Counted from the stretch's first letter, positions 53,901-62,468 are shown. The stretch: DNA of 64,000 bases from Bacillota bacterium (GCA_023414875.1 JAEZMV010000009.1:123039-187038), one strand, 5' to 3'. Notes: generated by a model not told the origin, from the letters alone. Translations and numbers: made by a program.

Positions 53901-56900
53901 GTTTTCCGGCATGACAGACTCGGGCACAGGAAAATTCGGAAGCATAGTAAATAGTCTGACCGATAAAAATGGGATGGGTTTTAGTACTGCCGACATCAAA
54001 GCGGATGGTACTATTGGTTGTCGCTTTGATGATACCAGTATCTGGACGGTTGAAAACGGCAAGCTGCCTATTCTCCAGAATGTGGCCGGTACGCAGGACG
54101 GTACCATACCCCCACACCTTGCGGGCGGCAGCAGCCCCTACTTCCTCGGCGAAGGCACAAGCACCGCCCCCTACCAAATCGGCACCGCAGATCAGCTTGC
54201 AAAGCTGGCGGAGCTGGTGAATGATTCGGCAACCAACGCGGCCTATGGCGGCAAGGACATATACTACAAGCTTACCGCCAATCTTGACCTTTCCGCTTAC
54301 GGCAAAAACTTTAATAACGGTGAGGGCTGGGTACCGATTGGAAGCACCAAAACAACTCCCTTCAAGGGAAACTTTGACGGCGGCAACAAAAAAATCGCCG
54401 GGCTTTCTATCATCTTCCGTACGGAACAGTTCTCTGGCCTGTTCGGCTTTATAGACGGTGGTACGGTGCAAAACTTTGGGCTTGAGAAGGTAAGTATTAA
54501 CTGTGGTCACGATTATGTCGGCGGTGTGGCAGGCTTTGTTAAAGGTGGAAGCAGCGTTACATACTGCCATGTTACCGGCTCAGTCACCAGCCTGGGAACA
54601 GATACAGGCGGCATTGTAGGCAGAGTTGACGGATTCTTCGATGAAGAAAATAAAGTGGCAAACTGCTATGCCAACGCCTCCGTCACTGGCGGCAACGAAG
54701 TCGGCGGCATTGCAGGAGGTGTTTTAAAAGGTTGGTTGACAGACTGCTATGCCACCGGATCCGTCAGTGGTATAGGCAACGAAGTTGGTGGCGTGGCGGG
54801 CGTTGCTCAAGCATACAGTATCGTGACAAACTGCTACGCCACGGGTGCGGTCAGCGGCAACAGCGAGGTTGGCGGCGTGGTGGGCGTTGCTCGAGTATAC
54901 AGTATCGTACGAAACTGCGCCGCACTGAACCCAAGCGTCAGCGGCAGCAGCAATGTCAGGCGCGTGGTGGGTTTTGCCGATAAAGACATTACCCTCTTCG
55001 GTAACGTGGCGTTTTCCGGCATGACGGGCGGTGGGAGCAGCACGGGTGCTGGCAATCCTGACGGCGCGAATGTAAACAGCAGGCAGATGAACACCGCCAG
55101 CTTCTGGACAACGGCGGGCAATTGGGATACCTCCGGCTGGGATACTTCGGTCTGGACAATCCAAGACGGCAAACTGCCTGTCCTTCAAAATGTGGGCGGC
55201 ACGCAGTCCGGCGAAAGTGGCCTGTACCTGACCTTACGTGATATTGCGGGAGCTGCGGTAACGCTCAATGAAGATACCTACACCTACACTGGCAATCCCA
55301 TCCTCCCTTCCTTAACCGTTACCTTTGATGGTGCAACGCTAGTGAAGGATCAGCATTATACTGTTACCGTAACCAGCACGGACGGAACGGGAACCAGTGC
55401 AGGTACAAATGTGGGAACCGTCACCTTAGAAATCAAAGGAATCGGAAATTTCCAGGGAACGAAACCCGGCGTGACCTTTCAGATCGTAAAGGCAGACGGT
55501 CCCATCGCACCTGCGGTGACCGGCGCTTACACCGGCAATGGCAACACCTTTACCTACACGGTGAACGCCATTCCCGGTGCGGAGTATTCAACGGACAACA
55601 GCACTTGGCAGGGCAGCAACGAGTTCACCGGATTTACCACTGCGTCGCCGGCTACTACCTTCTACGCCCGTATCAAGGAAACCGGTACGCACAAAACGGG
55701 CGCAGTCGGGAAAACCGCAGCAGTGACATTCACAAAGCTGGAGAACACACAGGCACCTGATCTTGCCTACACCGTCAGCGGTACGAACAACAGCTGTACC
55801 ATTACCATCACGGCGGTAAGCGGAGCCGAGTACAAGTTTGGCGATGACGCTTGGGACAGTTCCAACAGCAAGGGCGGCTATACCAGTGCACAGACTGTTA
55901 TGGTTCAAATCCGTTATACGAAGACTGCCACCCACAATCCATCCTCTGTGAACAGCGTTAGCATAAACCTTGCAAAGCAGAACAAAACCGCGCCACCCGC
56001 TTTTGAGCTGGGTTATACCTACAACACGAATGTAAATCAGTTCATAGTGACGATTCCCGAGCGGACGAACGCAGAATACAGCTTTGACGGCACTGCCTAC
56101 AGTCAGACAAGAACCATAACAGCGGCACCAGGCGATTCTGTTACCGGCTATATGCGCTATATGGAAACGGACGCGTATAATCAAAGCTCTGCCGCGACAG
56201 CTTCGCTGACCTTGCCCATCCCTGTCACCACCATTACGGTTAGCGGTACAGGCGGCCAAAGCAGCATTACCACAAACGGCGGCACCCTGCAAATGCTGGC
56301 AGCAGTTATGCCAATAGAAGCAACACAGGCGGTCACATGGTCGGTATCCGGCTCTGGTGCAACCATCAGTGCAACCGGATTGCTCACCGCCACAGGTAAC
56401 GGCACGGTGACAGTACGCGCCACAGCGAAGGATGGAACGGGCGTCTATGGTGAGAAAACCATCACCATCTCCGGGCAAACTACAGGCGGTGGTGGTAACG
56501 GAGGTTCATCCTCCTCCGGCAGCAGTTCGACCACTACTACGAGAACACCAGAAAAGAAGCCTAACCAGCCGGTAACGGCAACGGCTTCTGTTACGGCAAC
56601 AGCGGGGGCGAATGGTACGGCAAGAGCATCTGTCCCGGATAAAGCGGTAACAGATGCCATTGCAAAAGCACAATCCGATGCAGCGAGCCAAGGCAAAACT
56701 GCAAATGGAATTTGCGTGGGGCTCGACGTCACAATGCCAAAGGGCGCAACTGCTATGACGGTAGTCCTCACTCGCAGCTCTCTGAACAGTCTGGTGAGCG
56801 CCGGGGTAAGCAACCTTGAAATCAACGGATTCCTTGTCAGAGTAAGCATTGACAAGAAAGCGCTGGCAGAAATCCTGAAGCAGAGCACCGGCAATATTAG

Positions 56901-58155
56901 TATTGCCATTGCACCTAAGACAAACCTTTCCGACGCGGCGAAAAAGATCATTGGCAGAAGACCGGTTTATGACATTACTGTAGGTTATGGCAGCGGTAAA
57001 ACAGTGTCCAGTTTCGGCGGCGGAATTGTTACAATTTCTATTTCGTACTCTTTGGGCAAAAACGAAGCAGTCGGTGGTCTGTATGCCGTATATGTAGATG
57101 AAAAGGGCAACGCAACCCGCATCGCAGGCTCCGCTTATGATGAAAACAGCGGCCGTGTCATCTTTACTACCACCCACTTCTCTCAGTACGCGATCGGCTA
57201 CACTGCTCCGTCAGCGAAGTTTACGGATATTTCTTCCCATTGGGCAAAGGAATCCATTGACTATGTGGTAGGCAGAGGGCTGCTTTCCGGAACCTCGGAA
57301 ACAGCATTTTCACCTAATTCTGCCATGACAAGGGGAGTGCTGGTAACGGCTCTCGGCAGACTGGCGGGAGTGGATACCAAGCTCTACACCACCAACAGTT
57401 TCACGGATGTCAAAGCTGACAGCACTTTCCGCCCATACATTGAGTGGGCGTACAAAAAGGGCATCATTCAGGGTATCGGCAACCAGCAGTTCGCACCTGA
57501 CCGTGCTATCACCCGTGAGGAAATTGCGGTGATTTTTGTAAACTATGCCAAGGCTACCGGCTATACTCTGCCCGTGACCCGTGAAGAGGCCGCCTATACG
57601 GATGCTTCCAGTATCGGCAGCGTTTATAAAAATGCAGTCACAGCCATGCAGCAGGCGGGCATCATGATGGGCGAAAACAACAATGTATTCAGCCCCGGTT
57701 CCAGCGCCACCCGCGCGGAAGTCGCCGCTATGCTGACCCGGTATATCAAGCTGACCATCGACCCCGCTACCGCGCTGGGCTGGGAGAAGAATGATTCCGG
57801 CCAGTGGATGTATTTCAAAGACGGCAAAGCTCTCATCGGCTGGCAGACCATCAATGGAAAGGTCTACTGCTTCGACAGCAACGGAGGCGCTTTCGCCAAC
57901 GTTTGGAAGCAGAACGCAAAAGGCGAATGGTTCTTCCTTTCCTCTGACAGCAGCGCTGTTACCGGTTGGAAGGATATTGGAGAGAACGGAAACACCAAGC
58001 GCTACTACTTCGATGCCAACGGCGTCATGGTGACTGACAAATGGCTGGAAAACGACGGCAAGTGGTATTACTTCTACACCGACGGCTCCCTTGCGGTCAA
58101 CACTACAATTGACGGCTATAAGGTGGATGAAAACGGAGTGAGACAGTCCAAGTAA
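50908..58155 (+). CDS. Giant GLUG-repeat surface protein with SLH and choline-binding-type repeats
   Basis: 2415 residues; ATG after CTAGGAGGAAACC. A signal peptide (1-30) is followed by two Ig-like modules (about 45-300) and an acidic linker. GLUG-rich modules at about 311-700, 701-1080 and 1081-1430 each start with a GEGT-type segment and carry many NCYATGTVTGTGNNVGGV-like units. An MBG-like domain (about 1437-1530), three TITAVSGAEY-type modules, a BIG2-like domain (about 1772-1855), and a conserved ~200-residue segment follow. Three SLH domains (about 2104-2286, ending in TRAE) and choline-binding-type repeats (GWEKNDSGQWMYFKDG onward) close it. It is a wall-anchored adhesin or matrix protein; ligands are unknown. 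GC-rich, unlike the flanks. Confidence 0.93.
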   Translation: MNQRKLSRRLLAMALSVVMVLGMLPAMAAAENLPAGTSGEIVSFEPLPEATAAQTVALDTPLEDLDFPETLMATVRFAVYTDEPVQDSGNTVQQEPEQNSESVQQVQVTTVSAVALTQEETADEGSQQDQVTVGEVTEENEEAPAAGQEAVDPAQEESDTGYTETTISVPVKWTASPDYDGNRLGVYAFTAETEGFTLSVETPTITVTVQEAAVKGTITAFDELTEDIRWQNTTEPFFPETLTGTVEGQTAKIPVTWEADHDYDSDSPATGLYVFTAKPGEGYAITAEMEAPRITVYIPAAKRMMLRMSGEGTPASPLEITTAAQLAEIAVLVNDGRLETFLFNDSSATVSLKLMNDLDLSSYGEGWNSGKGWEPIGSTSTYPFKGTFDGDNKKITGLFINRTEQLSGLFGYLSGCTVQNLGLEEVSITGRTNVGGIAGFVFNSVSSGNSVTNCHVTGTISGTDMVGGMVGYADGSVTNCYTTSTVTGTGNNVGGVVGWANGSVTNCYATGTVTGTGNNVGGVAGYAYSITNCYATGAVSGSDSVGGLTGSACNVKYCYATGTVTGTGREVGGVTGYAYSITNCAALNLSVSGGSEVGRVAGYSSGGTLFGNAAFSGMTVKVNNVDQPISGGTANNINGVDITSADITTGIYWATSMNWNNPTVWTVESGKLPILAAIPADVQDAAIPPHLVLGGSSSYFLGEGTSTDPYQISTAEQLAKLAELVNVGDTSYNNKHYKLTTDLDLSAYGKKWNSGKGWEPIGSTSTYPFKGAFDGDNKKITGLFINRTEQLSGLFGILSGCTVQNLGLEEVSITGGTHVGGIAGFVFNSVSSGSSVTNCHVTGTISGTDMVGGMVGSADGSVTNCYTTSTVTGTGNNVGGVVGCAAGSVTNCYATGAVSGGIEVGGVAGYAYSIINCYATGAVSGRDSVGGVAGSARYVEYCYATGTVTGTGSNVGGVVGRAVGSVRNCAALNPSVSGGSEVGRVAGYSGGTFLDNAAFSGMTDSGTGKFGSIVNSLTDKNGMGFSTADIKADGTIGCRFDDTSIWTVENGKLPILQNVAGTQDGTIPPHLAGGSSPYFLGEGTSTAPYQIGTADQLAKLAELVNDSATNAAYGGKDIYYKLTANLDLSAYGKNFNNGEGWVPIGSTKTTPFKGNFDGGNKKIAGLSIIFRTEQFSGLFGFIDGGTVQNFGLEKVSINCGHDYVGGVAGFVKGGSSVTYCHVTGSVTSLGTDTGGIVGRVDGFFDEENKVANCYANASVTGGNEVGGIAGGVLKGWLTDCYATGSVSGIGNEVGGVAGVAQAYSIVTNCYATGAVSGNSEVGGVVGVARVYSIVRNCAALNPSVSGSSNVRRVVGFADKDITLFGNVAFSGMTGGGSSTGAGNPDGANVNSRQMNTASFWTTAGNWDTSGWDTSVWTIQDGKLPVLQNVGGTQSGESGLYLTLRDIAGAAVTLNEDTYTYTGNPILPSLTVTFDGATLVKDQHYTVTVTSTDGTGTSAGTNVGTVTLEIKGIGNFQGTKPGVTFQIVKADGPIAPAVTGAYTGNGNTFTYTVNAIPGAEYSTDNSTWQGSNEFTGFTTASPATTFYARIKETGTHKTGAVGKTAAVTFTKLENTQAPDLAYTVSGTNNSCTITITAVSGAEYKFGDDAWDSSNSKGGYTSAQTVMVQIRYTKTATHNPSSVNSVSINLAKQNKTAPPAFELGYTYNTNVNQFIVTIPERTNAEYSFDGTAYSQTRTITAAPGDSVTGYMRYMETDAYNQSSAATASLTLPIPVTTITVSGTGGQSSITTNGGTLQMLAAVMPIEATQAVTWSVSGSGATISATGLLTATGNGTVTVRATAKDGTGVYGEKTITISGQTTGGGGNGGSSSSGSSSTTTTRTPEKKPNQPVTATASVTATAGANGTARASVPDKAVTDAIAKAQSDAASQGKTANGICVGLDVTMPKGATAMTVVLTRSSLNSLVSAGVSNLEINGFLVRVSIDKKALAEILKQSTGNISIAIAPKTNLSDAAKKIIGRRPVYDITVGYGSGKTVSSFGGGIVTISISYSLGKNEAVGGLYAVYVDEKGNATRIAGSAYDENSGRVIFTTTHFSQYAIGYTAPSAKFTDISSHWAKESIDYVVGRGLLSGTSETAFSPNSAMTRGVLVTALGRLAGVDTKLYTTNSFTDVKADSTFRPYIEWAYKKGIIQGIGNQQFAPDRAITREEIAVIFVNYAKATGYTLPVTREEAAYTDASSIGSVYKNAVTAMQQAGIMMGENNNVFSPGSSATRAEVAAMLTRYIKLTIDPATALGWEKNDSGQWMYFKDGKALIGWQTINGKVYCFDSNGGAFANVWKQNAKGEWFFLSSDSSAVTGWKDIGENGNTKRYYFDANGVMVTDKWLENDGKWYYFYTDGSLAVNTTIDGYKVDENGVRQSK
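52009..53890 (+). repeat. Internal 1155-bp tandem duplication in the surface gene
   Basis: Sequence from 52009 recurs at 53164 (offset 1155 bases, 385 codons, in frame), nearly identical for over 400 bases, then diverging in the order and number of GLUG units. A more distant third module starts near 54150. Confidence 0.88.
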
Positions 58156-58210
58156 TGATGCAAAGTAATTCCTGAACGAGAATCGTGAGGACCTATCAAT
58201 AACAAAATAG

Positions 58211-58246
58211 ATAAGGGCAAACCCATCGAAAGGTGGGGAGGAAAAG
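58211..58246 (+). other. Degenerate class I c-di-GMP aptamer half
   Basis: ATAAGGGCAAACC then TCGAAAGG and GGGGA match the riboswitches at 59596 and 59741 in order and spacing. The GACGCAAAGC core is broken (GAGGAAAAGG) and no clear 3' half follows. It points right, where no plus-strand gene is found, so it is likely a relic. Confidence 0.5.
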
Positions 58247-58388
58247 GAGATGATTGGCGGTACTTATAAAAAGGATGAGGACTGATTTACGATGTGTAAT
58301 TTATTCATATCCAACCGCATCCACAATTAATCCGGTTTAAAATTCACGGGTAATTTGTCCTTAACGGTGGTGGCTTTTACTATTAACC

Positions 58389-58488
58389 CCTAACCAGATG
58401 CTCATCGCATTAGGTATGGGTGGAGGGTTGCTCTTAGAAAAAGAGGTTATCGCCTGTTATCGGTTTTCGAGAAAAATAACCCTCCACC
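58389..58488 (+). other. Structured region after the surface-protein gene
   Basis: CCTAA/TTAGG with inner GATG/CATC (58389-58414) precedes an 11-bp perfect stem GGTGGAGGGTT (58419-58429) / AACCCTCCACC (58478-58488), whose loop holds CTCTT/AAGAG. The rest of 58247-58703 has no gene. No known RNA family was recognised. Confidence 0.4.
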
Positions 58489-58704
58489 AAGGAACTAGTG
58501 GGTCTTCACGACATCATTTTTACGCACTCAAGGCATGTGGAGACGTGCTGTCTGCTATATAAGGTGAAATAATATTTAATGAATATAAGTTATTTTGGAA
58601 TAGAGTTATTATAAATGAGGATAGTATTATGGATAATAAAAAGATATTACCATTTACTGGGGGCAACTGCATAAGTCCTGTCAATAATCTGAAATAATAA
58701 AATA

Positions 58705-58752
58705 AAAAACATGGGTAAAAAGTATTACTTACAACTTTTTACCCATGTTTTC
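58705..58752 (-). terminator. Terminator of the transglutaminase-like gene
   Basis: Perfect 17-bp stem with arms ACATGGGTAAAAAGT / ACTTTTTACCCATGT and a T run on the minus strand, just after the stop at 58769. Confidence 0.92.
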
Positions 58753-58768
58753 TATTGGATAATCATTA

Positions 58769-59578
58769 TTAATATTCTAATTTTTTTGTATATTCTTCAG
58801 CTTTTTTTTCTATTGCTGTGTTATATCCGTGTTCACGCATTTGAGCATCATATGTAGTATCAACAACAATCCATTGGCCTTTGCTATTTAAAACTTCATT
58901 CCACGCATGGTACCCTTCTACATTATCCGTATAGCCTTTAACCAATTTTGCCGGTATTCCCTGACTCCTTAGCATCACTGCAAACAACGATGAGAAATCA
59001 TAGCATATACCAGTTTTATCATTAAGCATTGCATTTGCATCCGGTAAGTATGTTGATGGAAGATTTGCAAGCTTTTCATAGTCATATTTAAAATTATTTA
59101 CTACAAAGTTATAAATTGCAAAAACTTTTTCATCGTCTGTTTTGAGTCCCTTTGTAATATCACTTGCTAGCTTAGAGGCTTCAGATTCACTATCCCAGGT
59201 TATCTGTTGAACTGAATTTAAAAACACCGTATTCTGGTTTTTAACCTCAAGTACCTTCTTTACAGTATAGACCGGCAAGTATTTATTTCCTTCGGTATTC
59301 TCCAGTATGCTTATATTGTATGTACCATTCCCCATTTGAAGCGGAAATGCTTCAACTTTTCCCTCATTGTTCAAGTTGTATTGGTATTTAACACCTTCTT
59401 TTTCAATGAGAACCTTTACTCTTTTACCATCTTCGGAACGGTGGGATAATTCAACTACTCCGTTTTTATGACTATCTATATTTAATGTCTGATCTTTATC
59501 TGTTGTTTTAGCAATTACCAACGATGAATTAGCATTCACAATAAATACTGCTGTAAGTATTGCAATTATCTTACGCAT
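58769..59578 (-). CDS. Secreted transglutaminase-like protein under c-di-GMP control
   Basis: 269 residues, start seven bases after AAAGGAGAG. Signal peptide 1-23. Residues about 130-255 are a transglutaminase-like core: Cys192 in GICYDFSS, His224 in GYHAWNEV, Asp240 in IVVDTTYD. The N-terminal part is beta-rich without a known domain. Such secreted cores act as proteases or cross-linkers. Two tandem c-di-GMP riboswitches lie directly upstream, the nearer one ending beside the ribosome site. The adjoining sortase and LPXTG adhesin make it part of a surface-attachment locus. Confidence 0.9.
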   Translation of the reverse strand: MRKIIAILTAVFIVNANSSLVIAKTTDKDQTLNIDSHKNGVVELSHRSEDGKRVKVLIEKEGVKYQYNLNNEGKVEAFPLQMGNGTYNISILENTEGNKYLPVYTVKKVLEVKNQNTVFLNSVQQITWDSESEASKLASDITKGLKTDDEKVFAIYNFVVNNFKYDYEKLANLPSTYLPDANAMLNDKTGICYDFSSLFAVMLRSQGIPAKLVKGYTDNVEGYHAWNEVLNSKGQWIVVDTTYDAQMREHGYNTAIEKKAEEYTKKLEY

Positions 59579-59595
59579 ATTTAAACTCTCCTTTC

Positions 59596-59670
59596 GGTGG
59601 CCAGGCTGCCATTTTAAAGGCCCTATAGCTTTGCGTCCCTGCCTTTCGACAGGTTTGCCGTTATCGCTTA
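59596..59670 (-). promoter_or_regulatory. c-di-GMP class I riboswitch, proximal copy
   Basis: On the minus strand: GGCAAACC, CGAAAGG, then GGGACGCAAAGC and a 3' GGCAGCCTGGCCACC, the full GEMM-I consensus. Its 3' edge is next to AAAGGAGAG of the transglutaminase-like gene, so control of translation start is plausible; no separate terminator is seen between. Confidence 0.93.
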
Positions 59671-59740
59671 AAAGTTATTTATCTTTTGTTTATTAGATAT
59701 TAACTTGTCGGCATTTTTTATATACAAAAAACTCTTCACT

Positions 59741-59814
59741 TGGTGGCCAGGCTGCCATTTTAAAGGCCCTATAGCTTTGCGTCCCTGTCTTTCGACAGGT
59801 TTGCCGTTATCATT
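59741..59814 (-). promoter_or_regulatory. c-di-GMP class I riboswitch, distal copy
   Basis: Same sequence as the proximal copy over about 70 bases with one change (GACAG instead of GGCAG in the P2 stem, both pairing). The two copies are 145 bases apart in the same direction, separated by AT-rich DNA. Confidence 0.93.
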
Positions 59815-59898
59815 GAAAAGTTCTATTTATATATAAAAAAATTAACATAAAATCTATTATTCGTCAATTACTTTACAAAAAATAATTTATAACTCATT

Positions 59899-60615
59899 TC
59901 AATCAACAAGATAGGCATGAACTATAAGCCTCTGCTTTGAGGAATACAAGGGATGGCATGTAACAAGAGTCAATATGCCAAGGGTTTTACTTCTTTTCAA
60001 AACAGAAGTGTCTGTAGGCTCTACCACCTTTTTTTGGTACACAACGTACCTGTAGGTTCGAGATCCAGTATCTATTAAAACCTCATCATTTACATCCATT
60101 TCATCAAGTCTGTTAAAATAGTAGCCGAAAGTATGGCTTCTATGCCCGGCAATAACTGTATTACCTATTTCCCCTACTAATGAAGATCCCGGTAGATGCC
60201 CTAAAGATATCTCCAGATTTTCTGGAGAAACACCTTCTACAATCGGAATATCTATATTTATTTTATCTATAAGCATTCTTCCCATAACCTGACCCGATTG
60301 GATGGCCGGCTTGGATTCATTATCAGGACGGTCTGTCTTTATTGTCTGGTCTGGTTTACCTTCATGCATAGGATCTGGAGTTAAGCCATTCGTATTTACT
60401 ATATCTGAATTATTATACTCAAAAGCCCTTTGCAGCTCTTCGTATTCATTTGACGCAAGAAGACTTTCATCTTCTGATCTGTCAATTGTATTAGCTGTTT
60501 TATATAAATTTTCATACATAAGCTTTTGCTTTTTTTCAGCATAAAGCTTACCGACTAAAGGGTATGCTATAAGGACCAAGCCAACCAGTACTATTATAAT
60601 TCTAAGTTTTTTCAT
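59899..60615 (-). CDS. Class D-like sortase
   Basis: 238 residues, start after GGGAGTGATTTTAA. One N-terminal membrane helix (about 5-22), a linker, and a sortase domain with His158 in VIAGHRSH, Cys220 in LTLVTCHP and Arg229 in KQRLIVHAY. The TLVTCHP form is usual in class D/E sortases. It should join LPXTG proteins such as the adhesin encoded 215 bases upstream to the wall or to another protein. A 147-base MITE-like repeat separates the two genes. Confidence 0.93.
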   Translation of the reverse strand: MKKLRIIIVLVGLVLIAYPLVGKLYAEKKQKLMYENLYKTANTIDRSEDESLLASNEYEELQRAFEYNNSDIVNTNGLTPDPMHEGKPDQTIKTDRPDNESKPAIQSGQVMGRMLIDKINIDIPIVEGVSPENLEISLGHLPGSSLVGEIGNTVIAGHRSHTFGYYFNRLDEMDVNDEVLIDTGSRTYRYVVYQKKVVEPTDTSVLKRSKTLGILTLVTCHPLYSSKQRLIVHAYLVD

Positions 60616-60662
60616 TTAAAATCACTCCCTTAACGCGCGCGAACACAAGAGCATAAGGATAA

Positions 60663-60809
60663 AACATGGGGGCTGTTGCAAAATGTATTTACACTTTTCA
60701 AATCCATTAAGATTCTCGTTTGCACTTAAAGATGACACTTTTACTCTTGTTATTCTTTAAAGTAGTGAAAATCTTTAGAATCTATTCATTTTGCGGCAGC
60801 CCCATGTTT
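60663..60809. mobile_element. MITE-like element between sortase and adhesin genes
   Basis: Terminal inverted repeats: AAACATGGGGGCTGTTGCAA (60663 onward, 24 bases) and the complement CATTTTGCGGCAGCCCCATG (60787-60809), with a mismatch or two, around 100 AT-rich bases. The GGCTGTTGCAAAAT end resembles insertion-sequence termini. No transposase inside. As a hairpin it may also end adhesin transcription, since it lies 20-170 bases after the stop. Confidence 0.5.
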
Positions 60810-60830
60810 ATAATTTATTTATCTAACTCT

Positions 60831-62468
60831 TTATTTTTTCTTTCTCCAAAGTAGTCCGCCACCTAGCATGATGCTTCCAAGTCCGTAGTAAACCAAAGGC
60901 GGTATTCCTCCTGTTTTTGGAAGTCTAGCTGGTGCACCGGGTATTGGATCATCGTCCAGTGTGATTTCCGGTGGAACAACTGAGGGGATAGGTTTAGGTG
61001 TGGCTGTAGGTGTTGGCGATGTTGTCGGTTTTACTTCAGGTATTGGAGTAGGTTTGGTGGTTGGAATATTTGTACTTCCACCCGGTATTTCATCGTCGTC
61101 TAATATTACCGGTGTTGGTGATATTGTAGGTATTGGTGTATTTGAGGGTTCATCAGTTGGTTCGTCAGTTGGCCCCGGTGTTGGTGATATTGTAGGTATT
61201 GGTGTATTTGAGGGTTCATCAGTTGGTTCGTTAGTTGGCCCCGGTGTTGGTGTTGTAACTGGGATTTGTGGTGTTGAAGAAAGCGTCTCCTCAAAATAAA
61301 CGGGGGTCTCACCCATGGAAACGCCCACCAGGTTCTGAGACACCTCCCGTCCGGTGGCAATGCCATCGCCGTTTACGTCAGCGGGCTTGGGAGCATAGAA
61401 GTAAACACCCTCAGGGAGGACCTGCGTACCAGACACGACGGCCTTGATCTCATCGCCGCGCTTAACATCCAGTTCGAAGGAATACTTCTCGGTACCGTAA
61501 ACAACAGGGAGCTCCACCTTGTTCATTTCGGAATCACCGGCAGTCACAGTGATGTTGATGTTATCGTCAGAGCCGCTGCCACTGTTGTTGAGGGTAACAG
61601 TCAGCTTGATTTTATAGGTCTGGGTATCCTTATCCGTGAGCACCGGAGAACCCACCATCTGGAGATCGGTGATCACGACCTGCTTCTTATTTGCATAGAC
61701 TTCATCTTGTGCAAGCAGATAGTCAATTAGGTCATTCACACGTGCACCGACTTCTTCATCCACGATAAACTTTCCTGTGGGGATATCTGCAAATTTTCCC
61801 ATTTCTGCACTGTAATCGTGCATCACGCCACCCCATCTAGGATTAGCAGCGAAATCGTGGGACTTTAAATACTGAACCGTCGTATCATTGGCACAGGTCC
61901 AAACAGCAGCCTGTACAGCGGCAATGATATCAGCGCGGGTGAGCTTATCAGCGTTGGGAAAATCATCCGCAGCCAGATTTGCGATCATTTCTTCCAGGGA
62001 AACATAGGGATAGGAATTGGTAATGATTGCACGAATACGGGCAGCTGCTTTATCACTGTAGTATTCGCTGTCTTCCAGATTCATTCGCTTGTAGTAGACA
62101 CCGTTTTCGATTCCGGTATCGATGTCGCAGCAGTAGACAACTTCATAGTTGCTCTGTCCGCTGACATAAAGTCCATCCGGAGTCCAGGTTTCGCCATCAT
62201 ATGCGACCGTGTCGACCAAAACAAATGTCTGGGGAATTGCATTATCCACAGCATGATTGCTGATCTCATAAGCATGATGGGGAGTCTGGAAGCATGTTAT
62301 GTAGGTATAGCCCTCGGTACCGGCAGTTACATCGACAGAGACTTCATCTCCGTACCAGATATTGCCGGACTCCAGAGTCTCCTTGGCAAAAGCCTGTACG
62401 TTGAGCATGTTGGTGCACATGATTCCAATAAGAAGAAATACGTAGAATTTTTTAAATAATTTTGCCAT
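60831..62468 (-). CDS. LPXTG adhesin with thioester (TQXA-like) domain
   Basis: 545 residues from the ATG at 62468, eight bases after GGAG; an ATG at 62486 is inside the leader. Signal peptide to about 29. Residues 30-230 carry a thioester domain: Cys113/114 in VVYCCDIDTG and Gln186 in AAVQAAVW, the pair that forms the internal thioester in TQXA adhesins. A beta-rich domain (about 240-390) follows, then a Pro/Thr stalk with two 22-residue repeats, LDDD-IPG units, and LPKTG, helix and positive tail for the sortase. A c-di-GMP riboswitch precedes it. The N-terminal two thirds are GC-rich and the stalk AT-rich, suggesting a chimera. Confidence 0.92.
   Translation of the reverse strand: MAKLFKKFYVFLLIGIMCTNMLNVQAFAKETLESGNIWYGDEVSVDVTAGTEGYTYITCFQTPHHAYEISNHAVDNAIPQTFVLVDTVAYDGETWTPDGLYVSGQSNYEVVYCCDIDTGIENGVYYKRMNLEDSEYYSDKAAARIRAIITNSYPYVSLEEMIANLAADDFPNADKLTRADIIAAVQAAVWTCANDTTVQYLKSHDFAANPRWGGVMHDYSAEMGKFADIPTGKFIVDEEVGARVNDLIDYLLAQDEVYANKKQVVITDLQMVGSPVLTDKDTQTYKIKLTVTLNNSGSGSDDNINITVTAGDSEMNKVELPVVYGTEKYSFELDVKRGDEIKAVVSGTQVLPEGVYFYAPKPADVNGDGIATGREVSQNLVGVSMGETPVYFEETLSSTPQIPVTTPTPGPTNEPTDEPSNTPIPTISPTPGPTDEPTDEPSNTPIPTISPTPVILDDDEIPGGSTNIPTTKPTPIPEVKPTTSPTPTATPKPIPSVVPPEITLDDDPIPGAPARLPKTGGIPPLVYYGLGSIMLGGGLLWRKKK
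61111..61252 (-). repeat. 66-bp direct repeats in the adhesin stalk
   Basis: Two full copies (61111-61176, 61177-61242) differ at one base and a partial third begins at 61243. They encode the repeated stalk unit with EPTDEPSNTPIPTISPTP, in frame. Confidence 0.88.

Noticed and set aside
54724..57177. Several long minus-strand frames
   Set aside because: They are shadows of the GC-rich surface-protein gene; no ribosome sites and no recognisable domains.
60961..61299. Plus-strand glycine/valine-rich frame
   Set aside because: It is the antisense of the Pro/Thr stalk of the adhesin.
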